From contig SUZL01000007.1 of the NCBI GenBank assembly GCA_015059925.1, positions 37,674 to 101,673 on the forward strand: a stretch of 64,000 bases of DNA. The letters run 5' to 3'. The notes beneath the pieces are model-generated. The model was given only the letters and a program-made list of their open reading frames with translations, had not been told where the DNA came from and did not search any database. The position numbers and the translations under genes are program-made. Positions 7,268 through 15,683 of this stretch are shown here, in pieces (positions within the stretch are counted from its first letter, which is position 1; every line of letters starts with the position of its first letter). The stretch comes from Rikenellaceae bacterium (GTDB lineage: Bacteria > Bacteroidota > Bacteroidia > Bacteroidales > Rikenellaceae).

Positions 7268-7385
7268 ACAGCCAACCTTGCGGCCGCTGGCCGCATCAAC
7301 AGTTTCTGACCCACCCCCAACCCCCGCCTCAGGCAGGGGCTTTGGTCGCCGCCAAGCGGCTCCGAGTGGAGAGACCAAAAGCCAT
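7268..7385 (-). repeat. R4a leader repeat
   Basis: Read on the minus strand it has a small hairpin, a G-rich segment and a final GCGGCCAGCGGCCGC palindrome. The second copy is at 29908-30003 before recR. In both cases the element ends a few tens of bases before the start codon. Copies differ in the first hairpin loop but keep its pairing. Confidence 0.75.
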
Positions 7386-7564
7386 ATAATTCGGGATTGT
7401 AAATATACGAAAAAATCAATCTCTATGCAAATCACCCTGCTTAGGGGCTCATATTCGGTGTTTTACAAACGGCGAACTGCGGCCGTTCGGGGTGCGATTT
7501 TTCGCCATCGGAGCTATTTTTTCGCTTTGGTGCGGCGAGTCGCAGGGCCGAAGAGTCTATTTCG
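7386..7564. other. Divergent intergenic stretch
   Basis: Between the leader repeat and the radical SAM promoter I see no gene and no clear structure. Confidence 0.5.
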
Positions 7565-7572
7565 TAATTTTG
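7565..7572 (+). promoter_or_regulatory. -7 promoter element of the radical SAM gene
   Basis: TAATTTTG fits TAnnTTTG and lies 45 bases before the ATG. No TTG at the expected distance is evident. Confidence 0.4.
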
Positions 7573-7616
7573 CTTAGAAAATTATATCAAACAATAACCC
7601 AAAAACAGACAAAATT

Positions 7617-8603
7617 ATGAAAGCCGAAAAAGATTTCTTGCGCCTTATCGACCTCATTCAGGCTGGCCACACCCCCACACAGGCCGAGTGCGAGTATCTG
7701 CTCGCGTTCGACGAGCGCTCGCTCGAAGCATCCATCACCCGCGCCGTAGCCGATAGTATGGCTCGCCAGAAATTCAATAATAAAGGTCTGGTATTCGGAC
7801 AGATAGGTGTCGAGATAGCACCCTGCCCGGGCCGCTGTAAGTTCTGCTCGTTCTCCGAGGATTTCACCTCGTTCGAGCCCTTCTCGATGAGCGACGAGGC
7901 ACTCTACGCCGCCGCCGATAACTTCTGCTCGTCGGGCGAGTTGTTCGCCCTCGCGCTGATGGTTATGCACCACACGCCGTTCGAGCGCACGCTCGACGTG
8001 ATCAGCAAGGTGCGCGCCCGCATCCCCGCCAAAACGCAGATTGTGGCCAACCTTGGCGACTTCAGCCGCACGCAGGCCGCCGAACTGAAGGCTGCAGGTG
8101 CCAACGGCGCCTACCACGTTTGGCGCTTGGGTGAGGGCTGCGACACGCAGTTCCCCGCGACGCAGCGCCTCTCGACCATCGAGAACATCAAGGCTGCGGG
8201 CCTCGACCTCTACTACTGCTGCGAGCCCATCGGTCCCGAGCACACCCCCGCGCAGATGGCCGAGATCATAATGAAGGGACTCGACTACGAGTGCTTCCAG
8301 CACGGAGCTATGCGCCGCGTGCCGCTGGCAGCCTCGCCGCTGGGACACTATGGTCAGATCAGCGAGTCGCGTCTGGCGCAGATTACGGCCGTCGTAACGC
8401 TCGTGGCGTTGCACAGCCCCGAGATTACCACTGTAGGTGTCCACGAGCCCAATAAGTTGGGCCTGATGTCGGGTGCTAACGCCATCTACGCCGAGACGGG
8501 TGCCAACCCCCGCGACACGGAGAAGGAGACGCTCGGAAATCGCGGTCTGGATATTGCTGCCTGCAAGCAGATGTATCTTGAGTGCGGATTCGATATTGCA
8601 TAA
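7617..8603 (+). CDS. BioB/HydE-like radical SAM protein
   Basis: A protein of 328 residues. Cys70, Cys74 and Cys77 (CPGRCKFC) form the CX3CX2C motif that holds the SAM-binding 4Fe-4S cluster. The barrel that follows (ANLGDFSRTQAAELKAAGAN, then CCEPIGPEHT) and the C-terminal region (EPNKLGLMSGANAIYAETG) resemble biotin synthase and HydE-type enzymes. The Cys pattern region differs from true BioB, and no biotin or hydrogenase maturation genes are nearby, so the product is unknown. It is monocistronic with its own terminator. Confidence 0.75.
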   Translation: MKAEKDFLRLIDLIQAGHTPTQAECEYLLAFDERSLEASITRAVADSMARQKFNNKGLVFGQIGVEIAPCPGRCKFCSFSEDFTSFEPFSMSDEALYAAADNFCSSGELFALALMVMHHTPFERTLDVISKVRARIPAKTQIVANLGDFSRTQAAELKAAGANGAYHVWRLGEGCDTQFPATQRLSTIENIKAAGLDLYYCCEPIGPEHTPAQMAEIIMKGLDYECFQHGAMRRVPLAASPLGHYGQISESRLAQITAVVTLVALHSPEITTVGVHEPNKLGLMSGANAIYAETGANPRDTEKETLGNRGLDIAACKQMYLECGFDIA

Positions 8604-8655
8604 AATATAAGGAGGGGACTTCAAATAATTTTCTCATTCTCGTGTGGGTTACCTC

Positions 8656-8696
8656 CGAAGGGCTGTCGTCAAAGGGCGATAGCCCTTTTCTAATTC
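8656..8696 (+). terminator. Terminator after the radical SAM gene
   Basis: AAGGGCTGTCG pairs with CGATAGCCCTT (one G-U pair) around a short loop, followed by TTC and a T-rich tail. Confidence 0.8.
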
Positions 8697-8700
8697 TTTT

Positions 8701-8786
8701 CAACAAAGGTAGATTCTAATCATTTTCACATAGACACTATCATAGTATCAGTCGGGCAAGATGATGTGAAAATGTGGAATGACGTA
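8701..8786 (+). repeat. R1 element, partial copy B
   Basis: Only the terminal long hairpin is present: ACAAAGGTAGATTCTAATC, arms TTTTCACAT and ATGTGAAAA, closing GGAATGACGTA. Confidence 0.85.
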
Positions 8787-8796
8787 GTTATTAATT

Positions 8797-8826
8797 TTGA
8801 ATTAGAGCAAAATATTACTACATTTG
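8797..8826 (+). promoter_or_regulatory. Promoter of tamL
   Basis: TTG at 8797-8799, 19 bases, then TACATTTG at 8819-8826: a full Bacteroidota match. Confidence 0.65.
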
Positions 8827-8894
8827 AACATTAATTTGGCGTGGTATGTGCTGCTTGGATTGCGCGGCCGACTACGAGAAGCGTGAACGGAGAG

Positions 8895-11273
8895 ATGAGA
8901 GCTATCAAATTGGTGTTTTGGTTGTGCGCGTTGGGCATTCTTTGCTCGGCGTGCAGCGTCACGCGCCGCCTGAGCGAGGGCGAGTACCTCGTGCAGCAGG
9001 TGAAGATCAGCACCGACCACACCGTCCCCAAGAGCGAGCGCATAACTGCCGCCGAATTAGAGCAATACGTCCGCCAGACACCCAACAAACACTTCCTCGG
9101 CACCAACTTCTACGTCTGGGCCTACAACTTGGCCAACCCCGCGAAGGACAACTGGTGGAACAACTTCAAACGCAAGGTGGGCGAGGAGCCCGTGCTGCTC
9201 GATATGGGCCTCACTGAGCGCAGCGCCGACAACCTTAAGACCTATATGAACTCGCGCGGCTACTACTCCTCGTCGGTCGATTATGCGGTCGATACCACCC
9301 GTCGTGCCCGCCGTGCCTACATCACCTACCGAACACATCAGGGCGAGCCCTACCGCATCAGAAGCCTGAAGTACGACTTCCGCGACAAGATAATCGCGCC
9401 CGTCATCGAGTCAGATACGGCGCAGTCGCTCATCCGCGTGGGTAACATCTTCGACATCACCGAGTTGGATCGTGAGCGCGAGCGCATCGCCGCCTACCTG
9501 AACGATCGCGGCTACTACAACTTCTCGGTCAATAACATCGAGTATCGTGTCGATACGCTCGGCGGCAACCGCGAGGTGGGCATCCGTATGATCGTCAGAC
9601 GCAACACTACGGGCTACAACGAGCGCGGCGAGGCCATCGAGGAGGACAACCGCATCTACCGCATAACGGAGATCAACGTGCTGCCCGACTACGACCCCTC
9701 GGAGGATGAGCGAGCGCGCAGCGAGTCGATGAGCGACACGACCTACTACCGCGGTCTGAACATTATCTCCGCGGGCCGATCGAACGTGCGCCCCGCCGTA
9801 CTGAGAGCCGCTATTCCGCTTTCGCCCAATAAGTTATACAGCGCTTCGGATGTCGATCGCACCTACAACGATATTATGTCGCTCGGCTACTTCAAGAGCG
9901 CCCGCATAGCCTTCGAGGAGCTGCCGCGAGGCGAGGATGACACGCTTGTTGTGAACTACGCCGGCGACGGCCGCGAGGCCTACTCGCCCGAAACGTTCGA
10001 TGCCATCCGTGAGGGTTACCTGCGTTGCTACATCTTGGGCGCACCCACGCTCAAGCAGGGTTTCAATCTTGAGCTGGAGGGTAGCACCACGTCGAGCTTC
10101 TACGGCCTGTCGGCTACGGTGGGCTACCAGAACCGCAACCTGTTCCGCGGCGTGGAGACTCTAAATACCTCGGTAACATTCGGTTACGAATATATGAAGG
10201 CGCCGCACACCTCGCGTCGCCGCGCCAACGAGATCGGTCTCTCGGTCGGTTTGTCGTTTCCGCGATTTGTCGCTCCGTTCCGCATCTCGACGCGCAACGT
10301 GAATATGCCGCGCACGAGGGTGGAGCTGTCATACAATTTTCAGGATCGCCCCTACTACCAGCGCGACCTCTCGCGTGCGACGTGGACCTACTCGTGGCGT
10401 AGCCTGAATGGCCGTTACAGCTACCAGCTGCGACCGATCGACCTGAACTGGATCCACGTCGGATATATCGACGAGGGCTTCTTCTCCTCGCTCGAGAATG
10501 AGTACCTGCGCCAGAGTTACCTCACGCAGGCCATCGTCGGCCTCTCGGCATCATACACCTATAATAATCAGGGCAAAAACCCGCGCGGTAACGCCACGCT
10601 GATGCACCTGAATTTCGAGTCGTCGGGTAATCTATTGAACCTCTTCGAGCGTGCCCTCTCGCACAAGACCGAGGAGGGATATTATGAGATTTTGGGTGTG
10701 CGCTACTCGCAGTATGTGCGTGGCGATGTGAGCCTTAGCCGCCAGATTATGTTGGGCGAGAAGACCGCCATCGCGGGCCGCATCTTTGCGGGCGTGGGTG
10801 TGCCTTACGGCAACTCTACGGCGCTGCCTTTCGACCGTATGTTCTACGTCGGCGGTAGCAACAGTATGCGCGGCTGGACGCCCCGAACGCTCGGCCCCGG
10901 CAACACGCCCGAGCAGAATACGCCCTACCCCGTGCAGATGGGCGATATGCGATTGGAGGCCAATCTCGAGTTCCGCTTCCCGATCTGGGGTATGTTCAAC
11001 GGTGCTACGTTCCTCGATCTGGGTAACGTGTGGTACTTGGGCGGCAAGCGCGCGCAGGTGCCCGAGGATGGCGTTTTCCACCTCGACAGATTCTATAAGC
11101 AGCTGGGCTTCAACACGGGCCTCGGCCTGCGTATCGACATCAAGTTCGTGATCCTGCGCCTCGACTGGGGCGTGCAGCTCCACTCGCCCAACCTCCCCGC
11201 CGGCGAGCGCTGGATCCAAGGCCTGAAGTGGAAGAGAACTGCTCTCAACTTTGGTGTTGGCTATCCGTTCTAA
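8895..11273 (+). CDS. tamL: Translocation and assembly module lipoprotein TamL (BamA/TamA family)
   Basis: The start at ATG 8895 is chosen because it gives a lipoprotein signal MRAIKLVFWLCALGILCSAC with Cys20 as the lipidated residue; an upstream in-frame start would bury it. The 792-residue protein has POTRA-like repeats over about residues 30-370 (for example SLKYDFRDKII and VNNIEYRVDTLGG) and an Omp85-type 16-strand barrel in the C-terminal half, including the MFYVGGSNSMRGW loop typical of the family and a final aromatic residue in GVGYPF. TamL replaces TamA in Bacteroidota and works with TamB in outer membrane biogenesis. No tamB is in this window. Confidence 0.85.
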   Translation: MRAIKLVFWLCALGILCSACSVTRRLSEGEYLVQQVKISTDHTVPKSERITAAELEQYVRQTPNKHFLGTNFYVWAYNLANPAKDNWWNNFKRKVGEEPVLLDMGLTERSADNLKTYMNSRGYYSSSVDYAVDTTRRARRAYITYRTHQGEPYRIRSLKYDFRDKIIAPVIESDTAQSLIRVGNIFDITELDRERERIAAYLNDRGYYNFSVNNIEYRVDTLGGNREVGIRMIVRRNTTGYNERGEAIEEDNRIYRITEINVLPDYDPSEDERARSESMSDTTYYRGLNIISAGRSNVRPAVLRAAIPLSPNKLYSASDVDRTYNDIMSLGYFKSARIAFEELPRGEDDTLVVNYAGDGREAYSPETFDAIREGYLRCYILGAPTLKQGFNLELEGSTTSSFYGLSATVGYQNRNLFRGVETLNTSVTFGYEYMKAPHTSRRRANEIGLSVGLSFPRFVAPFRISTRNVNMPRTRVELSYNFQDRPYYQRDLSRATWTYSWRSLNGRYSYQLRPIDLNWIHVGYIDEGFFSSLENEYLRQSYLTQAIVGLSASYTYNNQGKNPRGNATLMHLNFESSGNLLNLFERALSHKTEEGYYEILGVRYSQYVRGDVSLSRQIMLGEKTAIAGRIFAGVGVPYGNSTALPFDRMFYVGGSNSMRGWTPRTLGPGNTPEQNTPYPVQMGDMRLEANLEFRFPIWGMFNGATFLDLGNVWYLGGKRAQVPEDGVFHLDRFYKQLGFNTGLGLRIDIKFVILRLDWGVQLHSPNLPAGERWIQGLKWKRTALNFGVGYPF

Positions 11274-11383
11274 GAGTTATTTTATTGATAATCATTAGTT
11301 TTATATACTTTCTTTTTTATTAAAATAAAAGATAAGAAAGAAAAAAAGTATGTTATAAACATATTTCTCAGTCTCTTATTGAG

Positions 11384-11788
11384 TGTTGAAAAGTGGCGGA
11401 AAAGAGTTAATAAAATTGTTGAAAAATTGGTGATTCGGTGATGATAAGTATTGATAAGTTTTTGGGTGCGAAAACCGTCAAAATCGTAACTCGTTAGTAA
11501 CGAATGGGGGTTGTGAATGACCAAATTTTTATGCTAAAAATTATTAAAAATTTTGAAGATAGTTATCATCCTTTTTCGAGCGGCGATTGTGGAGATTTTA
11601 TAGGTGTTGAGATGTTGATTACGGATTTCGACAATTTTCTGTTTTTACTTTTTTATTTAATTATATTTTAATGTAAAAAAATAAAAATCAATAAAATAGA
11701 AAATTATAGCGGTGTAAAAAACTCTGTTGAAAAGTTGTCAATTGGTGTGGAAAAATTATTCTGAAAAAAGATATCAACACTATCAACA
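11384..11788. other. Candidate oriC: cluster of DnaA-box-like nonamers
   Basis: TGTTGAAAA (complement TTTTCAACA) at 11384, 11417 and 11725; TGTGGAAAA (complement TTTTCCACA, a common DnaA box variant) at 11746; ATATCAACA at 11771 and CTATCAACA at 11780. Between them, 11640-11705 is almost pure A/T and could be an unwinding region. parS-like sites lie 3 kb to the right and mnmG (gidA), often found near origins, 4 kb to the right. This is inference from sequence pattern only. Confidence 0.45.
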
Positions 11789-12032
11789 GCCCTTTATTTT
11801 TATTCTTTATTCTTATTATTTATAAATAAAGTAAAAAAATATAAAATCAATTTGTTGACAACAACCGGCCTTCGCGGAAAAAATTTTCGAACTCTCGGTG
11901 GTGCCGTCATTGCGAGGATGGCCGAATTTCGGGAGTGAGGGCGTGGGGGTGAGTCGGAATGCTGCCCGGGCGATGGAGGCTTGGGAGGTGTTTGAGCGGA
12001 GAGCACGAGGCGAGCGGAAAGAGGATTGTTTC

Positions 12033-12057
12033 AGGGCCGAGAAAGGGCCCTTTTTTT
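12033..12057 (+). terminator. Orphan terminator
   Basis: AGGGCC (12033-12038) pairs with GGCCCT (12046-12051), followed by seven T. No annotated gene ends here, so it may end an unannotated small RNA from the GC-rich island. Confidence 0.7.
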
Positions 12058-12212
12058 GGCTCTCGGGGGATGGGTGGTAAAACTCTTCGCAGGGTATATT
12101 TGATGCCGCAGAAAAGGCTAAAAAGTGAGCTTTAATTTTATTCCGAACAGCTCTTTATACCATATTATATTAGAATAATGCCAAAAAATTTCCGAAAAGA
12201 GATAAAAAGTTG

Positions 12213-12220
12213 TATTTTTG
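12213..12220 (+). promoter_or_regulatory. -7 promoter element of metG
   Basis: TATTTTTG fits TAnnTTTG and lies 82 bases before the metG ATG. Confidence 0.45.
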
Positions 12221-12301
12221 AAGTTGATTTTGCCGTATAATGCGCTCACGCGCCGAGGAGCAAAATCGAAACAAAAGTTGAAGACAAATAATTATATCAA
12301 T

Positions 12302-14347
12302 ATGGCAGAGAAAAATTTCAAGCGAGTACTCATAACATCGGCACTCCCCTATGCCAATGGCCCCGTACATATCGGCCACTTGGCGGGTGTTTACGTCCCC
12401 TCGGATATCTATGCGCGCTACCAGCGTCTGCGCGGGCGCGATGTAATCTCGGTTTGCGGCAGCGACGAGCACGGCGTGCCCATCACCATCAAAGCACGCA
12501 AGGAGGGTATCACCCCGCAGGATGTTGTCGATCGCTACCACGCCATCATCAAGGATGCGTTCCAGCGTCTTGGTATGTCGTTCGACATCTACTCGCGCAC
12601 CTCATCGCCCACCCACCGCACAACGGCATCGGACTTCTTCCGCAAGCTCTACGACGAGGGTAAGTTCATCGAGCAGACCTCGGAGCAGTACTACGACGAG
12701 GAGGCCAAGACCTTCCTCGCCGACCGCTACATCGTCGGCACCTGCCCCCGCTGCCAGAGCGAGGGTGCGTATGGAGACCAGTGCGAGAAGTGCGGCTCGA
12801 CGCTCTCGCCCGACGAGCTGATCAACCCCACGTCGAAGCTTTCGGGTTCTACTCCTGTGAAGAAACCAACAAAACATTGGTATCTTCCTTTGGATCAGTA
12901 CGATGCGTTCCTGCGTGAGTGGATTTTGGAGGGCCACAAGGAGTGGAAATCCAACGTCTATGGCCAGTGTAAGTCGTGGCTCGATACGGGCCTGCAGCCG
13001 CGTGCCGTAAGTCGCGATCTGGATTGGGGTATCCCCGTGCCGGTCGAGGGCGAAGAGGGCAAGGTGTTGTATGTATGGTTCGACGCTCCGATTGGCTATA
13101 TCTCTGCTACTAAGGATCTTACGCCCGATTGGGAGAAGTATTGGAAGGACGATCAGACCAAGATGGTACACTTCATCGGCAAGGACAACATCGTCTTCCA
13201 CTGCATCGTCTTCCCCTCGATGCTGAAGGCTCACGGCGACTACATCCTGCCCGAGAACGTGCCCGCAAACGAGTTCCTCAATCTGGAGGGCGACAAGATC
13301 TCGACCTCGAAGAATTGGGCCGTTTGGTTGCACGAGTACCTCGATGACTTCCCCGGCAAGGAGGATGTGCTGCGCTATGTTTTGTGCGCCAATGCGCCCG
13401 AGACGAAGGATAACGACTTCACTTGGAAGGATTTTCAGGCTCGCAACAACAACGAGCTGGTAGCGATCCTCGGTAACTTCGTGAATCGCGCTCTGGTGCT
13501 GACGAAGAAATACTACGGCGGCGCCGTTCCCGAGTGTGGCGAACTGACTGATTATGACCGCGATACGATTGCCGAGATGGCAGGTATCAAGGCCTCATTG
13601 GAGTCAAACATCGAGAATTATCGTTTCCGCGAGGCACTGAAGGATGCAATGTCGGTTGCCCGCATCGGAAATAAATATCTGGCCGACACCGAGCCTTGGA
13701 AGGTCGTGAAGAGCGATCCCGAGCGCGTTAAGACCATTCTTAACATTGCGTTGCAGATTACGGCCAACATCACCATCGCCATCGAGCCCTTTATGCCCTT
13801 CTCGGCCGAGAAGATTCTGAAGATGCTCGCGATCGAGAAGCTTGGCTGGGACAACCTCGGCTCGATGAGTCTGATCGCTGCGGGCCACCAGATCGGCGAG
13901 CCTTCGCTCCTGTTCGAGAAGATCGAGGACGACGTTATTGAGAAGCAGCTCAAGCGTTTGGAGGAGATCAAGAAGGCCAATGCCGCAGCTGCCGCTGCCG
14001 AGCACGTAACGGAGCAGAAGGAGGAGTGTTCGTTCGACGATTTCCAGAAGATGGACATCCGCGTTTCTACGATTTTGGAGGCCGAGAAGATCGCCAAGAC
14101 CAAGAAACTCCTGAAGCTGACCGTCGATACGGGCATCGACAAGCGCACCATCGTGTCGGGTATTGCCGAGCATTTCAAGCCCGAGGAGCTTGTCGGTAAG
14201 CAGGTTTTGGTGTTGGTGAACCTCGCTCCGCGCGAGATGAAGGGCGTAACGTCGCAGGGAATGATCCTGATGGCGGAGGATGCGAGCGGTAAGTTGGAGC
14301 TGCTCTCGCCCGAGAACAAGACCAATAATGGCGCTATTGTAGGCTAA
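12302..14347 (+). CDS. metG: Methionyl-tRNA synthetase with C-terminal tRNA-binding domain
   Basis: ATG 12302 gives [20 protein letters not shown] and 681 residues; an in-frame ATG 28 codons earlier adds an atypical tail. The class I signature is HIGH at residues 23-26 and KISTS near 332-336. A zinc knuckle CPRC ... CEKC lies near residues 147-165, the form found in the E. coli type. From about residue 575 an EMAP-II/Trbp111-like domain ([13 protein letters not shown], later [16 protein letters not shown]) binds tRNA. The enzyme charges tRNA-Met in the cytosol. An Ala-rich linker precedes the last domain. ilvE follows after 26 bases. Confidence 0.97.
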   Translation: MAEKNFKRVLITSALPYANGPVHIGHLAGVYVPSDIYARYQRLRGRDVISVCGSDEHGVPITIKARKEGITPQDVVDRYHAIIKDAFQRLGMSFDIYSRTSSPTHRTTASDFFRKLYDEGKFIEQTSEQYYDEEAKTFLADRYIVGTCPRCQSEGAYGDQCEKCGSTLSPDELINPTSKLSGSTPVKKPTKHWYLPLDQYDAFLREWILEGHKEWKSNVYGQCKSWLDTGLQPRAVSRDLDWGIPVPVEGEEGKVLYVWFDAPIGYISATKDLTPDWEKYWKDDQTKMVHFIGKDNIVFHCIVFPSMLKAHGDYILPENVPANEFLNLEGDKISTSKNWAVWLHEYLDDFPGKEDVLRYVLCANAPETKDNDFTWKDFQARNNNELVAILGNFVNRALVLTKKYYGGAVPECGELTDYDRDTIAEMAGIKASLESNIENYRFREALKDAMSVARIGNKYLADTEPWKVVKSDPERVKTILNIALQITANITIAIEPFMPFSAEKILKMLAIEKLGWDNLGSMSLIAAGHQIGEPSLLFEKIEDDVIEKQLKRLEEIKKANAAAAAAEHVTEQKEECSFDDFQKMDIRVSTILEAEKIAKTKKLLKLTVDTGIDKRTIVSGIAEHFKPEELVGKQVLVLVNLAPREMKGVTSQGMILMAEDASGKLELLSPENKTNNGAIVG

Positions 14348-14373
14348 AAAATTAACCATAAAAATCTTTGGCT

Positions 14374-15393
14374 ATGAAAAATATTGATTGGAATAACATT
14401 GGTTTCGATTATATGCCGACCAATTGCAACGTCCGCGCATATTATAAGGACGGTGCTTGGAGCGAGTTGGAGTACACCGACAACGAGTATATCAATATGC
14501 ATATGGCAACCACCTGCCTCCACTACGGTCTCGAGTGCTTCGAGGGCCTGAAGGCTTTTCGTGGTGCTGACGGCAAGGTGCGCCTGTTCCGTGCCGACGA
14601 GAATGGCCGCCGTATGGAGTCATCGGCTCGCAAGTTGTGCCTACCCGTGCCTCCCGTTGAGATGTTCGTTAAGGCGTGCTACGAGGTTGTCAAGCGCAAC
14701 ATCGAGTTCGTGCCTCCCTACGAGTCGGGCGCGTCGTTGTATCTGCGTCCCGTGCTGTTGGGAACGAAGGTTGGCATCGGCGTGAAGGCTTCACACGAGG
14801 CGATGTTCTTCGTCTTCTGCTCGCCCGTTGGGCCTTACTTCAAGGGTGGAATGAAGCCCATCAAGGTGATCATCGACCGTGTTCAGGATCGCGCTGCTCC
14901 ACGTGGAACAGGCGACATTAAGGCGGGTGGAAACTATGCATCTTCCATATTCTCAGGCGAAAAGGCTCATCAGTTGGGTTACTCAAACGTGATGTATCTC
15001 GACGCTACGGAGCATAAATACATCGAGGAGTGCGGCGCTGCCAACTTCTTCGGAATCAAGGATGGCAAGTACATCACACCCAAGTCGCCCTCGATTTTGC
15101 CCTCGATCACCAATAAGAGCCTGCGCACGCTGGCCGAGGATATGGGCCTCAAGGTCGAGGAGCGTCCCGTTCCCGTCGAGGAGTTGGCTTCGTTCGAGGA
15201 GGCCGGCGCCTGCGGTACTGCGGCTGTGATCTCGCCCATCGGCTATGTTTTCGACATCGACACCGAGGAGAAGATAACCTATGGCGATGGCCAGACTGTC
15301 GGCAAGACCTGTCTTGCGCTTTATAATAAGTTGCAGGATATTCAGTATGGACGTGCGGAGGACAAATTCGGCTGGACAATTGAAATTATCTAA
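14374..15393 (+). CDS. ilvE: Branched-chain amino acid aminotransferase
   Basis: ATG 14374 is preferred over a TTG two codons upstream; the protein has 339 residues. It is a fold-type IV PLP enzyme: the PLP lysine lies in KAGGNYA (around residue 187), followed by EHKYIEECGAANFF, and HYGLECFEGLKAFRG near the N-terminus is typical of the long BCAT type. It transfers the amino group in the last step of valine, leucine and isoleucine synthesis. A parS-like site lies inside the gene (14895-14910). The stop codon TAA is the first part of a structured 3' element (S1). Confidence 0.95.
   Translation: MKNIDWNNIGFDYMPTNCNVRAYYKDGAWSELEYTDNEYINMHMATTCLHYGLECFEGLKAFRGADGKVRLFRADENGRRMESSARKLCLPVPPVEMFVKACYEVVKRNIEFVPPYESGASLYLRPVLLGTKVGIGVKASHEAMFFVFCSPVGPYFKGGMKPIKVIIDRVQDRAAPRGTGDIKAGGNYASSIFSGEKAHQLGYSNVMYLDATEHKYIEECGAANFFGIKDGKYITPKSPSILPSITNKSLRTLAEDMGLKVEERPVPVEELASFEEAGACGTAAVISPIGYVFDIDTEEKITYGDGQTVGKTCLALYNKLQDIQYGRAEDKFGWTIEII
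14895..14910. other. parS-like site 1
   Basis: TGCTCCACGTGGAACA, one mismatch from the perfect palindrome TGTTCCACGTGGAACA of the ParB-binding family. It lies within ilvE. An identical 16-mer is at 15520-15535. Confidence 0.6.
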
Positions 15394-15493
15394 TAATACT
15401 CTTTTGGCATCTGGCTCGATTTCGGGTTGCTCACATACGTCGAGTATGCTCCGCACCCTCAATCTTCGGCCAGCTTCAAAATAGTTATTATTA
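15391..15493 (+). repeat. Structured 3' element S1 after ilvE
   Basis: Outer stem TAATAATA / TATTATTA (the first TAA is the ilvE stop), then TTTTG / CAAAA and CTGGC / GCCAG. The inner hairpin has stem GATT..GGGT / ACCC..AATC, internal loop TGCTCA / CTCCGC, and apical stem CATAC / GTATG. Related copies follow fumarase (S3) and corA (S2). Confidence 0.75.
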
Positions 15494-15519
15494 TATTAAT
15501 TTCTTCTGTTAAATGGAAT

Positions 15520-15535
15520 TGCTCCACGTGGAACA
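15520..15535. other. parS-like site 2
   Basis: TGCTCCACGTGGAACA, identical to the site at 14895-14910, in the gap between ilvE and mnmG. Confidence 0.65.
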
Positions 15536-15540
15536 TAAAT

Positions 15541-15572
15541 AAAAAGAGAGGCCGAAAGCCTCTCTTTTTTAT
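15541..15572. terminator. Bidirectional terminator between ilvE and mnmG
   Basis: AGAGAGGC-CGAAA-GCCTCTCT with A on the left and T on the right, so it can serve both converging transcripts. Confidence 0.85.
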
Positions 15573-15680
15573 TATATAATTTTGAATTTTGAATTGCATC
15601 AATCGCCGCCCACAGCTTTCCGAAATGGGAGTAGCGTGCGGTTGAGAAACAGGCGTTACGCCTGAATTTTGAATTTCTCT
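15573..15680 (-). repeat. R2 unit downstream of mnmG
   Basis: AT repeats on both sides of one R2 unit (GCCGCCCACAGCTTTCCGAA ...) that ends in the palindrome CAGGCGTTACGCCTG. Confidence 0.75.
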
Positions 15681-15683
15681 CTT

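Larger units (their letters stand above)
11274..12212. other. Long AT-rich noncoding region, candidate replication origin and small GC-rich island
   Basis: About 940 bases without a convincing gene. The left two thirds are very AT-rich and contain several DnaA-box-like nonamers (listed separately). The right third, about 11865-12070, is abruptly GC-rich and ends in a terminator at 12033-12057. Confidence 0.7.

Noticed and set aside
7587..8624. 345-codon frame opposite the radical SAM gene, and similar long antisense frames elsewhere
   Set aside because: High GC at third positions creates long antisense frames; the sense products are well-known families.
11898..12080. 60-codon frame in the GC-rich island
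   Set aside because: No recognisable family, and it runs through the terminator hairpin.
12218..12301. N-terminal extension of metG
   Set aside because: The extra 28 residues overlap the promoter and are not typical of the family; [11 protein letters not shown] fits the normal start.
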